Below are positions 28,890-38,976 of a DNA stretch of 64,000 nucleotides, in pieces. The stretch spans positions 62,001-126,000 of the forward strand of contig BEIJ01000005.1 of assembly GCA_002923375.1 (NCBI GenBank). The letters are read 5' to 3'. Below the pieces are notes generated by a model that was not told the origin of the DNA, ran no database searches, and was given only the letters and a program-made list of their open reading frames with translations. Within the stretch, counting starts at the first letter, position 1. Each line of letters starts with the position of its first letter. The DNA comes from a bacterium HR33 (lineage in GTDB: Bacteria; Gemmatimonadota; Gemmatimonadetes; Gemmatimonadales; GWC2-71-9). The position numbers and the translations under genes were made by a program.

Positions 28890-30001
28890 TGAGCGGCGCG
28901 GGGCTCAGGATCCGGTCGATGGTGCGCAAGGAGTTCCGCCAGCTGCTCCGAGATCCTCGGACCAGGATGATGATTTTCGTAGCGCCTCTGATCCAACTGG
29001 TGATGTTCGGCTACGCCGTGAACACGGATATAAGGAACACAGCCACGGTGGTGGTCGACTTGGACCGGACGGCCGAGTCGCGGGCTCTGGTGGACGCTTT
29101 CGGGGCGAGCGGCTACTTCGAAATAGTGCAAAGGAGCCTCCGTTCTTCGGACATCGCCCGGGCTTTGGATCGGGGAGACGCGGTGGTGGGGATCGAGATT
29201 CCGCATGGTTTTTCCCGCGACCTGGCTTTGGGCAAGGCGGCCGTGCAAATAGTGGTGGACGGGAGCAACTCCAGTATCGCCACCGTGGCCCAGGGGTACG
29301 CGGCGCGGATAGTGCAGCGGTTCGCGGCGGAACGGGTACCGCATTGGGCCGCAGGGGTGGACCTCCGCACGCGCGCGTGGTACAACCCCAATTTGGAAAG
29401 CCGGGTGTACAACGTTCCGGCGGTGATCGGAGTGCTGGTGCTCATGATGAGTCTGCTCTTGACGGCGCTGGCGGTGGTGCGGGAGCGGGAACTGGGCACT
29501 CTCGATCAGTTGATGGTCAGTCCCCTTTCTCCGGCCGAGTTTGTGGCAGCCAAGACGCTGCCGGTGGCGTTCATCGGCTTGGTGGATCTTTTTCTGATTA
29601 CGGCGGTCGCGGTTTTCTGGTTCGACATACCGATGAGGGGATCCCTGCTGGCGCTCCTGCCGGCGGCGCTGCTGTACATTCTGGCCGGCTTGAGCTTCGG
29701 TCTTTTGATATCTTCGGTCTCGAAGACCCAGCAGGAAGCGTTCATGGCGATGTTTCTCTTCCTGCTGCCGGCGATCATACTGTCCGGCTTCTTCTACCCG
29801 ATTCGCAGCATGCCTCTGCCGTTTCAGTGGCTCACGGTGTTGAACCCGGTGCGCCACTTTTTGGAGATAGTGCGGGCGGTCTTCCTGAAAGGAGAAGGCA
29901 TAGGTGGTCTGTGGGTGCAGTACCTAGCGATAGGTCTTTTCGCCCTGGTGGCGATCAGGGCCGCTATTTGGAGGCTGCCGCGAACGATAGGGGGAAGCTG
30001 A
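28889..30001 (+). CDS. ABC-2 type permease (YbhR-like)
   Basis: This 370-residue paralogue of the preceding permease has the same plan: an N-terminal helix (APLIQLVMFGYAV), a periplasmic domain, and ABC2 helices with LGTLDQLMVSPLSPAEFVAAKTLP. It is the last gene of the exporter operon. The ATG at 28889 overlaps the previous stop in TGATG. Only 6 bases separate its stop from the convergent stop of the EnvC-like gene, leaving no room for a dedicated terminator. Confidence 0.94.
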   Translation: MSGAGLRIRSMVRKEFRQLLRDPRTRMMIFVAPLIQLVMFGYAVNTDIRNTATVVVDLDRTAESRALVDAFGASGYFEIVQRSLRSSDIARALDRGDAVVGIEIPHGFSRDLALGKAAVQIVVDGSNSSIATVAQGYAARIVQRFAAERVPHWAAGVDLRTRAWYNPNLESRVYNVPAVIGVLVLMMSLLLTALAVVRERELGTLDQLMVSPLSPAEFVAAKTLPVAFIGLVDLFLITAVAVFWFDIPMRGSLLALLPAALLYILAGLSFGLLISSVSKTQQEAFMAMFLFLLPAIILSGFFYPIRSMPLPFQWLTVLNPVRHFLEIVRAVFLKGEGIGGLWVQYLAIGLFALVAIRAAIWRLPRTIGGS

Positions 30002-30007
30002 TCGACT

Positions 30008-31198
30008 TCAGCGCCGCGGCTTGAGCCAATTGAGAGGATCCAGCGCGATAGCTCCCTCTCCTCGGATCTGGAACTCCAGATGGGGGCCGTGGTCCGAGGC
30101 GGCTCCTCCGGAGCGCCCGATCACCTGACCCTTGGAGACTTGCTGTCCCACGGTCACGTCGATGGACGAGAGGTAGAGATAGAGGGTGTAGAAGCCGCCG
30201 CCGTGGTCTATGGTGACGGTCGGGCCGTAGGTGCCGAAGGGCTCCGCCATCCGGACGACTCCCGCCGCCACCGCCTTCACGGGTGTTCCTTCCGGTACCC
30301 TGATGCCGATCCCGTTCTGCCGCACTACGGTGTTGTTGGGCAGGCGGTACGGCCCGAAGCGGTAGATGAGTTCGCCCTCTACCGGCCAGTCCAGGCGCCC
30401 GAGGTCCTCGTGGGTGATACCGGCCGCGGCCGGGTTGGGCGGAGTTCGCGCGGCTGCCGCCCGCCGGGCGCGTTCCAGGGCGGCGATGGCGTCGTTGAGG
30501 CGGCGCTCGTCGCGGCTCAGGGAATCCAACCTCGCCGCCGCCTCCCGCTCCGAGGCGCGGGTGAGCCTCAAGCTCCGCTCTCGCTGCCGCTCCAGTGCCA
30601 GGTAGCGCTCCAACTCTCTGCTGCGCTCTTCCCGCCGGGCTGCCAGCTCGCGGCGGATGGCCAGGAGCTGGCTCCGCTGCGAGGCGATGCGGTCTCGGAG
30701 TTCGGACACTTCGTCCACCAGCGCCCGATCCTGCCGGCTCACCAGATATAGGTATTTGTAGCGGCTCAACAGATCGCCGAAACTCTCGGCAGCGAAAAGA
30801 ACTTGGAAAGTCCACAGCGGGCCGCGCTTGTAGATGTCGCTGAGCCGCCGCTCGAGCACGGCCCGCTTCTCCGCCAGAGCATCTTCCGTCAAAGTGAGAT
30901 CTATGGTCACCGTATCGAGAGAAGCGCTGAGCGATCCGATCTGCCGGTCCAGCTCGTTGATCAGGCGTCCGGTGGCGGCCTTTTGGCGCTCGATGTTGGC
31001 CAGCTCGTTGGCGAGACTGTGCGCTCTCCCCCGGATGCGCTCGAGTTCCGCTTCCAGTTCTCTGCGGGCGCGCCGAATGGCCTCGAGCCGCTCCTGGTTC
31101 GCCCGGATCTGCCGCTCCACGTTTTCCTGGCCGGCCGCAGGAGCTGGCCAGAAAGCCAAAGCGGCAGCAAACCCCAGCGCCAGGAGAGACCGTTTCAT
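30008..31198 (-). CDS. EnvC-like murein hydrolase activator with inactive LytM site
   Basis: The 396-residue exported protein has a signal peptide (about 1-23), long coiled-coils (about 25-125 and 160-250) and a C-terminal LytM/M23 domain (about 270-396). The zinc-site positions are changed: NGIGI (295-299) replaces the usual H-G-x-D, LYLYLSS replaces the YxHL element, and HGPHLEF (370-376) keeps only the first His of HxH. This fits EnvC, which activates amidases without cutting peptidoglycan itself. It follows ftsX by an ATGA overlap, matching the FtsEX-EnvC partnership known from E. coli. Confidence 0.92.
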   Translation of the reverse strand: MKRSLLALGFAAALAFWPAPAAGQENVERQIRANQERLEAIRRARRELEAELERIRGRAHSLANELANIERQKAATGRLINELDRQIGSLSASLDTVTIDLTLTEDALAEKRAVLERRLSDIYKRGPLWTFQVLFAAESFGDLLSRYKYLYLVSRQDRALVDEVSELRDRIASQRSQLLAIRRELAARREERSRELERYLALERQRERSLRLTRASEREAAARLDSLSRDERRLNDAIAALERARRAAAARTPPNPAAAGITHEDLGRLDWPVEGELIYRFGPYRLPNNTVVRQNGIGIRVPEGTPVKAVAAGVVRMAEPFGTYGPTVTIDHGGGFYTLYLYLSSIDVTVGQQVSKGQVIGRSGGAASDHGPHLEFQIRGEGAIALDPLNWLKPRR

Positions 31199-32048
31199 AT
31201 GCGCTTGAGATGGCGGCGCACGCTGACCGCGCTGGCGGCGAAACCCAATGCGGTTCCGAAGAGCACGATGAGCAGAGCCTGGGGAGGTTCGTAAAACACC
31301 GAGTCGAACACCAGCCGGTCCACGGTCACATACGCGGCGTAGTTCAGAGCCACGGCCAGAGCGCCGCCGGCGGCGCCCTTGAGCGCGCCCTCGAGGAGAA
31401 ACGGGCGGCGGATAAAACCGTCGGTAGCGCCCACCAGGCGCATTATTGCGATTTCGCGACTGCGGTGCAGCACTCCCATGCGGATGGTGGTTCCTATGAT
31501 GATTATGGACGCGACGGCAAAGGCGGCGCCGATGGCGAGCCCCACGATTCCCGCTATGTCCCGCAGCCGGTCGAGCTTCTCCAGCCAGTCGCGCCCGTAT
31601 CGGATGTCTTCCGCAAACCGGAACCCCTGGAGTCTTTCGGCCACTTGGCGCACGTGCTCGGTGTCGCGAAAGCCGGGTTTTAGGCTGATCTCCAGCGAGG
31701 CGGGCAGCGGATTGACTTGGAGGTCTCCCAAGAGACCCTGAAATTCCACCAGCTCCCGCCGCGCCCGCTCCAGCGCTTCGTCTTCGGTTACATATCTGAC
31801 CTCGGCCACTTCGGGGAAGGCCTGAATGTCCGAGATCGCCATCGTGGCCACCTCCACCGGCGTGCCGCGCATCAAATAAACCACGATCTCGACCCGTTCT
31901 TCCACTCCCATGAGGGCCCTTCTGAGATTCAACGCGACCAGCCCGAAGAGCCCCACCACGAACAGCGCGAAGGCTATGGTGGTTATCGACAGCGCCGAAA
32001 GCAGCGGCGCCCGCCGGAAAGCCAGCAGAGCTTCTCGCACGGTGAGAG

Positions 32049-32052
<4 letters not shown>
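31195..32052 (-). CDS. ftsX: FtsX-like cell-division ABC permease
   Basis: The 285-residue protein has four membrane helices (about 18-43, 175-200, 225-250, 260-280) and an extracytoplasmic domain between helices 1 and 2 (about 45-165), with the family segment VVYLMRGTPVEVATMAISDI. The C-terminal core holds REIAIMRLVGATDGFIRRPFLLEG, diagnostic for FtsX/MacB-type permeases. It should work with FtsE and pass conformational signals to the EnvC-like protein. The start is GTG at 32052, overlapping the ftsE stop as GTGA. Confidence 0.94.
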
Positions 32053-32749
<697 letters not shown>

Positions 32750-32753
<4 letters not shown>

Positions 32754-33280
32754 CGTACCGGTGCCCGGTAGCGCCCAGCCGCCCGCAGCACCAATCTGAG
32801 CCGGCAGAGTTCCTCCAAGAGCTCGCCGGCGGACTCCGGCGGGAGGCTGGTCTCCTGGGCCAGCTCTTCGGCGGTAGCCTCGCCCAGTCGTACCAGTGCG
32901 GCGAAGGCCCGGCGGGCGGGCTCGGATAGAGTGCCCAGGATCTGAAGCTCGCCGGATTTGGTTTTGGCCAAAGCGGCGAGGTTGTTGCGCTCCAAGACGA
33001 ACTCTATTGCCTCCCGGTGCCCGTCGTCCACATTCAGCAGGACGAAGGAGCGTTCCTGGGCTCGCTCCCTCAGAAGCCGGCCTACGATTTCGTCGGCGCA
33101 GGAGAGATCCAGGCAGCGGACCGATCCGAAGTCGATCAGGACGGTTTCTCCGTCCAGGCGGGAGAGGATCCGCTCGATTCCGCTGCGGACCGCCTGTCCC
33201 GTGCGGCGGGTTACCAGATCGCCGTAGCCATCCGCTACGGTTTGCCGCAGGATCTCTTTGAGATCGATCGGCAGCGTCAT
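32750..33280 (-). CDS. STAS-like (DUF4325-type) protein with C-terminal winged helix
   Basis: The 176-residue soluble protein has an N-terminal STAS-like domain (about 1-115). The strand-helix element TVLIDFGSVRCLDLSCADEIVGRLL puts Ser60 where anti-sigma antagonists carry their phosphorylated serine. The C-terminal part (about 117-176) looks like a winged helix (PARRAFAALVRLGEATAEELA, LLEELCRLRLV). The upstream gene encodes a HATPase protein overlapping by ATGA, so together they resemble a partner-switch pair. The domain calls rest on pattern only, and whether it binds DNA is unknown. The start at 33280 excludes an unrelated in-frame extension. Confidence 0.7.
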
Positions 33281-34176
33281 TTGGCGGGTTGGGCCGCAGG
33301 AATGATCAACAGCACCTGGCTGCCGGGGAAATCCGGCAGGCCGTCCGCCAAGGGTACGTCGTCGTCCCACGGGGGTACGATGGCAATGCGGGCGGTTCCG
33401 CTTCGCACACTCAGTTTGCCGGACCATCGGCTCACGTAGCGCCGGATCCCGGCCAGTCCCTGACCGCGGCCGGGATCGCGGAATCGACTCACTCCCTGAA
33501 TCAACGCGGCCTCCAGTGCCGTAGCGTCGCTCCAGCGATCCCCGAACCGTTTGGCCTGAGTGGCCTCCAGCGAGCGGCGAAAGCCGACACCGGCGTCGGC
33601 CACGGCGATCACCGCCACCCTGCGTCCCAGAGTGCGGCGCCAAGTATAGGTCTGAACCGCGACCCAGCCGCCCGTGCCGGCATGCTCAACAATATTCTGA
33701 CATGCCTCGGAAAGCGCCATAGCGAACCCCATGGTGGCCTGGGCTTCCAGGCCCAATTCGTGGGAGACGATTGTCTGGGCGCGGTCCTGGATCCGGTCCA
33801 CCACCGCGTGCACGTCGTCCGCTTCCCTGACCGGAGTGACTTCCAGCAGCACATCGGAGGTACCCGAGGCCACCACCTTGGGAACCTTCCCGTGAAGCTC
33901 GAAGAACTCCTGGGCGTAGCGGAAAAAGCCCGCCCGCGCCCAGTAGTGGGCTACGTCCCGGTCCTCCGGGAGAGTCAGCAGCGGGTGAACTTTGTGCCGA
34001 TCGAGCCAGGCTTGACCCGCTACCAAAAGGCCGAGCAAGCCGTAGGGCGAGGCCCATTGGGTGGCATGGGCGTCGAACAGGACCTTCTCTTCCGGGGACG
34101 GAGCGGAGTAAGCCCGGGCGAACTGATCAAAGGTTCGATCGTCGAACTGTTGGGGCACGGGGATTACCCGGGTCAT
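33277..34176 (-). CDS. STAS-like/HATPase_c protein (anti-sigma-kinase type)
   Basis: The 299-residue soluble protein combines an N-terminal STAS-like segment (KVLFDAHATQWASPYGLLGLL, about 31-51) with a C-terminal GHKL ATPase fold: N-box ALSEACQNIVEHA (154-166), G1 box VADAGVGF (192-199) and G2 box GRGQGLAGI (236-244). This is the RsbW/SpoIIAB-like class rather than a sensor histidine kinase, since there is no H-box. It overlaps pfkB upstream and the STAS/winged-helix gene downstream by 4 bases each. A serine-kinase role on the partner's Ser60 is a reasonable inference, not shown. Confidence 0.8.
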   Translation of the reverse strand: MTRVIPVPQQFDDRTFDQFARAYSAPSPEEKVLFDAHATQWASPYGLLGLLVAGQAWLDRHKVHPLLTLPEDRDVAHYWARAGFFRYAQEFFELHGKVPKVVASGTSDVLLEVTPVREADDVHAVVDRIQDRAQTIVSHELGLEAQATMGFAMALSEACQNIVEHAGTGGWVAVQTYTWRRTLGRRVAVIAVADAGVGFRRSLEATQAKRFGDRWSDATALEAALIQGVSRFRDPGRGQGLAGIRRYVSRWSGKLSVRSGTARIAIVPPWDDDVPLADGLPDFPGSQVLLIIPAAQPAK

Positions 34177-35120
34177 GCCGGAACTATCGCCCCTTTCAAG
34201 TAATGTTGGAGGTGAGTCGCCCCCCTGGCCGAGACGTTGCGGGCGGCGTAGAAGTTGGCTCTGGCGACGGCCTCCTCCACGGGGAAGCCGGCCAGCAGAT
34301 GGGAGACGAGTGATGCGCCGAAAACGTCTCCGCACCCGGTGGGATCCGCCGGCTGGGCCACTACCGGGGCCGGAACGCGGGCGCTCACGATCGGTTCACC
34401 GGGGCGCAGAATCCGCCGCTCGAAGTTGAACGAAGGGGTGGTGAAGTACGCCGCTCCTTTGGCGCCAAGGGTGACCACCAGCAAGCCGACCCCGGCCTCC
34501 ATGGCGCGGGCCGCCACTCCCATCGGATCATCTCCGAGGCGCGCCAGCTCGTCCTCGTTCACTTGCACCGCATCGAAACACGACAGCCAGTCGGTGGCGT
34601 TGGGCAGGCTGCGGGGAACGCGCAATCCTCCTTCTCCGACGCCCAGAAAGAGACTGTGGAGATCGGCGTAGATCGGTCCGGCGAAACCGCGCCGCAACGC
34701 GCGAGCGGTGGCCAAGTCGAGCTCGAAGCCGGAAATGAAGTTGACGTACAGGGCGTCCAGGTCGCGCACCATCGGTCCCAACTCGTCCCAAGTCCAACCG
34801 GGGACTCCGCCGCTCAAGCACTCGGTCCGGCGTTCGGAGGAGTAGTACCTCAGGGTGACGCGGTTGTTGGGCTGGGGGACTTCCACGAATCGGTTGACCT
34901 TGGCACGCTTCTCGAGCTGGCAGAGGAACCGGTTGGCCTCGTCGGCCAAGTCACGGCCCACCTTGATGAGCGGTACCATCTCCCAGCCTTGGGGCAGAGT
35001 GGCTTCCAGCGCCGCCAGGGCGTAAGCGATTCCGCCCCACTCCTCCACGGGCGAGGTTGGGCCTTCTCGCCCGTAGATCGTGTCCCAGACCATGGTGCCG
35101 ATAACGCCGAGTTGCTTCAC
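34173..35120 (-). CDS. PfkB-family carbohydrate kinase
   Basis: The 315-residue ribokinase-fold protein begins VKQLGVIGTMVWDTIY. It has GVGLLVVTLGAKGAAYF and the PfkB C-terminal signature DPTGCGDVFGASLVSHLLAGF (about 265) containing the catalytic Asp. The substrate-recognition part is not like ribokinase, fructokinase or HldE closely enough to name a sugar. The start is GTG at 35120, overlapping the ROK kinase stop. The position between a ROK kinase and a partner-switch pair is unusual and hints that sugar status may be linked to this operon. Confidence 0.88.
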   Translation of the reverse strand: MKQLGVIGTMVWDTIYGREGPTSPVEEWGGIAYALAALEATLPQGWEMVPLIKVGRDLADEANRFLCQLEKRAKVNRFVEVPQPNNRVTLRYYSSERRTECLSGGVPGWTWDELGPMVRDLDALYVNFISGFELDLATARALRRGFAGPIYADLHSLFLGVGEGGLRVPRSLPNATDWLSCFDAVQVNEDELARLGDDPMGVAARAMEAGVGLLVVTLGAKGAAYFTTPSFNFERRILRPGEPIVSARVPAPVVAQPADPTGCGDVFGASLVSHLLAGFPVEEAVARANFYAARNVSARGATHLQHYLKGAIVPA

Positions 35121-36100
35121 TCTTTGCCGTCGCAGTACCAGGCTTTGAAGGTGGCCGCCGCGCCGTACACGCCCGCCGTGCCGGTAAGAGCTCCCGCTAC
35201 TATCCGGCAAGCCGCCACCGCCGGTTTGAAGGCTCGCCGCCTCACCTCTTCACGGAGAGGTACGAACAGCTGATCTCCGGCGAGCGTCACGCCGCCGCAG
35301 ACGACCACCACGTCGGGATTGAGGGTGTTGACCATGTTGGCGACCGTGGCTCCCAAGAAGCGCGCGGTGTCCCGGACCACTTCTCGGGCAAACTCGTCCC
35401 CGTCGCGGGCGGCGCGATAGACCAGCTGCGCATCTATCGCCGAAAGATCGCCGTTCACGTACTCCGGCAGTTTGGACGACGCCCCCGCCTCCAGCCCTTC
35501 CACCGCCCGGGCGGCGATGGCGGCTCCCGACGCATAAGCCTCCACGCACCCGTAGTTGCCGCACTTGCAGCGACGCCCGTTCAGATCCACCGTGGTGTGC
35601 CCAATTTCCCCCGCTATATCCGAAGCGCCGTGAAACAGCTTGCCGTCAATCACGATTCCCCCGCCCACACCGGTGCCGATGGTGAGCCCTACCACAACCT
35701 TGGCTCCCTGAGCCGCGCCGCGCCACCATTCTCCCAGGATGGCGCAGTTGGCGTCGTTGTCCAACGAGGCCGGAAGTCCCACCGCCTCGCTGATCCGGTC
35801 CCTCAGAGGCATGTCGCGCCATCCCAAGTTGGGAGCGATCAGCACGATTCCTCTATTGCGATCCAGGGGGCCCGGGGCTCCGATCCCCACGCCGATGAAC
35901 TCGATATCGGGGCCCAGCATCTTGCGGGTTTCTTCCATGCACTCGCGGGTCATTTTGACCATCAGCTCCACCACTGCATCCGGCCCTCCGGCGGCCGGCG
36001 TTCTTTGGGTGGAAAGCCCGTATAGGCCGTTCCCGTCCTCGGCCACGGCACCGACCACTATGTTGGTCCCCCCTAGGTCCACGCCTATGATCGCTTTCAT
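35117..36100 (-). CDS. ROK-family sugar kinase (glucokinase-like)
   Basis: The 327-residue protein has the ATP-binding motif VDLGGTN (7-13), the mid-domain GVGIGAPGPLD, catalytic-region DNDANCAILGE, and the ROK zinc site GEIGHTTV followed by CKCGNYGCVEAYASG. It lacks an N-terminal DNA-binding domain, so it is a kinase and not a NagC-type repressor. Glucose or a related hexose is the likely substrate by family. It overlaps the GT9 gene by ATGA and the PfkB gene by GTGA. Confidence 0.93.
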   Translation of the reverse strand: MKAIIGVDLGGTNIVVGAVAEDGNGLYGLSTQRTPAAGGPDAVVELMVKMTRECMEETRKMLGPDIEFIGVGIGAPGPLDRNRGIVLIAPNLGWRDMPLRDRISEAVGLPASLDNDANCAILGEWWRGAAQGAKVVVGLTIGTGVGGGIVIDGKLFHGASDIAGEIGHTTVDLNGRRCKCGNYGCVEAYASGAAIAARAVEGLEAGASSKLPEYVNGDLSAIDAQLVYRAARDGDEFAREVVRDTARFLGATVANMVNTLNPDVVVVCGGVTLAGDQLFVPLREEVRRRAFKPAVAACRIVAGALTGTAGVYGAAATFKAWYCDGKE

Positions 36101-37101
36101 GGTGTGCGTTCCTCTTGAAGGGCGATCTCCAGCGCCGCTTCTACCGCTGAAAGTACATCCTCTACTGAAAGATCGCGCATGCAGCGGTGGTGGCCCAAGG
36201 GACACCGGTCTCCTCCATGAAGGGAGCAGGGCCGGCAGGGAAGGTCCAGCTGGACGAACCGATGCTCCTCGCCCTGCGGCGCGAATCCGAGGCACGGGTG
36301 AGTGGGGCCGAAGACGGCGACTACCGGAGTACCCAAAGCTGCCGCCAGATGCATCGGCGCGGAGTCGTTAACCACCGCTACGGCGGCGCGTTCGATTACC
36401 GCCGCGGATTCCCTGATGGTGAGACGGCCGCATAGGTCGGCAAGGGGAAAAGTCGTCCGAGGCTGTGTTCGGTGGAAGAGGCGGTCGCTCGTTTCTCCCA
36501 CCGCTACCACGGCGATCCGGGATGCCAGGGTCATTGCCAGCTCCCTGAAGTAAGGCCATCGTTTGGTTGCTCGGGCGGATCCGGGGGCGATGACTACGAA
36601 GGGGTCTTCTATCCCCGCCGCTTCGAGCTCCCTGGTCGCGGCAAGCCGGTCAGCCTCCGCCAGCCAGATCCTCAAGGGCGGCGTGTCCGGTCCCGGGACC
36701 AGGCGAACGAGTCTTTCGATTTCGGAAGCTCCCTCCCGCTGCTTGGTCTCGGTATAGAGCCAGCGGGCCGCGGTGTCGCCAAAACCAATTCGTTCCGGGA
36801 TCCGGGCTAGCCACGCCAGCAGGGCCGAGCGAACGGACCGATGCGGCAGATAGGCCGTGTCATAACCGTTTAGGCGCAGCTGGCGAGCGGCGCGGATCAG
36901 GCCGCGTGCTCCCTTCTGGGTGCCGCGCTTGTCAAAGGTGAAGACTCGATCCACGGCCGGATGGGTTTCCACCAGCGGTTTTGCCGCCGGGGTGGTTACC
37001 ACATCCACGCGGTCATGGACTGCCGCCGCTTTTTGCAAAAGGGGCGAGGTGAGGATCACGTCGCCCAGCCAGGCGGTCTGAATCACCAGGGCGCGGCTCA
37101 C
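36097..37101 (-). CDS. Glycosyltransferase family 9 (heptosyltransferase II-like)
   Basis: The 334-residue GT-B fold enzyme begins [20 protein letters not shown], the typical WaaF/WaaC start. It has [20 protein letters not shown] and the nucleotide-sugar region [29 protein letters not shown]-terminal cysteine cluster ([19 protein letters not shown]) is common in WaaF-like enzymes. It would add heptose or another sugar to the LPS core at the inner-membrane face. The start is GTG at 37101, overlapping the lepA stop by 4 bases. This supports an LPS-bearing outer membrane. Confidence 0.92.
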   Translation of the reverse strand: MSRALVIQTAWLGDVILTSPLLQKAAAVHDRVDVVTTPAAKPLVETHPAVDRVFTFDKRGTQKGARGLIRAARQLRLNGYDTAYLPHRSVRSALLAWLARIPERIGFGDTAARWLYTETKQREGASEIERLVRLVPGPDTPPLRIWLAEADRLAATRELEAAGIEDPFVVIAPGSARATKRWPYFRELAMTLASRIAVVAVGETSDRLFHRTQPRTTFPLADLCGRLTIRESAAVIERAAVAVVNDSAPMHLAAALGTPVVAVFGPTHPCLGFAPQGEEHRFVQLDLPCRPCSLHGGDRCPLGHHRCMRDLSVEDVLSAVEAALEIALQEERTP

Positions 37102-38897
37102 TCTACCTTCAGCACCGCGAGGAAAGCTTCCTGGGGAATTTCCACCGTGCCAAGCTGCTTCATTCGTTTCTTGCCTTCCTTTTGTTTTTCCAGGAGTTTG
37201 CGCTTGCGCGTCACGTCGCCCCCGTAGCACTTGGCGGTCACGTTCTTGCGCAACGGCTTGATAGTTTCCCGGGCAATGACCTTGGAGCCGATGGCGGCCT
37301 GGATCACCACTTCGAACAGTTGCCTGGGGATCAGCTCTTTGAGCTTGCCGGCGAGCTTTTTCCCCCAGTCGTAGGCCTTGTCCCGGTGGATAATGATGCT
37401 GAAAGCGTCCACCGGATCTCCGTTGATCAGCATGTCCAGCTTCACCACGTCGCTGGGCCGGTAACCCGCAAATTCGTAGTCCAGGCTGGCGTAGCCTCGG
37501 GTGACGGTCTTCAAGCGGTCGTAGAAATCCAGAATGATTTCCGCCAGGGGAAACTCCCAGGTGAACTGGACCCGGGAGGGGTCCAGGTACTGCATGCCGA
37601 TGTAGATCCCCCGGCGCTCCTGGCCCAACTGCATGATCGGACCGATATGCTCCGCGGGCGCCGTGATGTGCGCCCGGACGTACGGCTCCTCGATTCTTTC
37701 CACCGTGGAGCCGTGGGGCATTTTGCTGGGGTTCTCCACGGTGACCATGGTGCCGTTGGTCAGATAGACGTGATATTCGACGTTCGGGACGGTGGTGATG
37801 AGGTCCAATTCGAATTCCCGCTCCAGGCGCTCCCGCACGATCTCCATGTGCAGCAGGCCCAGGAATCCGCAGCGGAAACCGAAACCCAAAGCCGCGGAGG
37901 TTTCCGGCTCGTAGCGCAGCGCGGCGTCGTTGAGTTGAAGCTTGGCCAGTGCGTCGCGCAGCTCCTCGTACTGATTGGCGTCGGTAGGGTAGAGACCCGC
38001 GAAGACCATGGATTTCACCTCCCGGTATCCGGGCAGCATGGTCTTGGCGGGGTTGTTGGCGTCCAGAACGGTGTCGCCTACCCGGGTCTCGCTTACCCCC
38101 CGGATGTTAGCCACCAGGTATCCGACCTCGCCCGCTTCCAGCGAGCCGGTGGGATGATGGCCCAGCCTCAGGTAGCCCACTTCCGCAACCTCGTAGCGGT
38201 CCTCGGGATGGGATCCGAAGGAGATCTCCATCCCGGGAGCTATACGGCCGTCCACCACGCGGATCGTGGGGATCGCGCCGCGGTAGCGGTCGTAATAGGA
38301 GTCGAAGATCAGCGCCCTGAGCGGCGCTTCGGGATCGCCCTTGGGGGGTGGGATCTTTTGCACGATCGCTTCCAGGAGTTCCGGTACGCCGCGACCCTCT
38401 TTGGCGGACACCAGCAAAATCTCGCCGGGTTCTACTCCCAAAAGATCGGCCAGCTCCCTGGCACGCTTTTCAGGCTCTGCCGCTGGGAGGTCGATCTTGT
38501 TGAGCACCGGTATGATCTCTAGGCCCGCCTCCAAGGCGAGGGTGAGGTTGGAAATAGTCTGCGCTTCCACCCCCTGGCTCGCGTCCACCACCAGAATCGC
38601 CCCCTCGCAGGCTGCCAAGGAGCGCGATACCTCGTAGGTGAAATCCACATGGCCCGGCGTGTCTATGAGATTGAACTGATAAACCTCTCCGTCCCGGGCC
38701 CGGTACTGCATCCGCACGGCGTTGAGCTTTATAGTTATTCCGCGCTCTCTTTCCAGTTCTAGGGTGTCGAGCACCTGCTCGCGCATCTGTCGTTTGTCCA
38801 AAGTGCCGGTGGCCTCGATCAGGCGGTCCGCCAGGGTGGACTTGCCGTGATCGATGTGCGCGATGATGCAGAAGTTCCGTATTCGCCGCTGCGACAT
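37098..38897 (-). CDS. lepA: Elongation factor 4 (LepA) GTPase
   Basis: The 599-residue translational GTPase back-translocates or remodels stalled ribosomes. G1 AHIDHGKST (about 13-21), G3 DTPGHVDF, G4 NKIDLP and the EF4-specific C-terminus ([31 protein letters not shown] region, then [16 protein letters not shown]) are intact. Length is typical. It is the first gene of a nine-gene minus-strand chain whose members overlap by 4 bases each. It is divergent from the M14 peptidase gene across 79 bases that should contain the operon promoter. Confidence 0.98.
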   Translation of the reverse strand: MSQRRIRNFCIIAHIDHGKSTLADRLIEATGTLDKRQMREQVLDTLELERERGITIKLNAVRMQYRARDGEVYQFNLIDTPGHVDFTYEVSRSLAACEGAILVVDASQGVEAQTISNLTLALEAGLEIIPVLNKIDLPAAEPEKRARELADLLGVEPGEILLVSAKEGRGVPELLEAIVQKIPPPKGDPEAPLRALIFDSYYDRYRGAIPTIRVVDGRIAPGMEISFGSHPEDRYEVAEVGYLRLGHHPTGSLEAGEVGYLVANIRGVSETRVGDTVLDANNPAKTMLPGYREVKSMVFAGLYPTDANQYEELRDALAKLQLNDAALRYEPETSAALGFGFRCGFLGLLHMEIVRERLEREFELDLITTVPNVEYHVYLTNGTMVTVENPSKMPHGSTVERIEEPYVRAHITAPAEHIGPIMQLGQERRGIYIGMQYLDPSRVQFTWEFPLAEIILDFYDRLKTVTRGYASLDYEFAGYRPSDVVKLDMLINGDPVDAFSIIIHRDKAYDWGKKLAGKLKELIPRQLFEVVIQAAIGSKVIARETIKPLRKNVTAKCYGGDVTRKRKLLEKQKEGKKRMKQLGTVEIPQEAFLAVLKVE

Positions 38898-38976
38898 GAG
38901 CAGGAATATAGACGTTTGCGGAGTTCCTGCGGGAGCGCATCTTTATGACCGACGACTCCAACGCCGGTGAGGGGAT

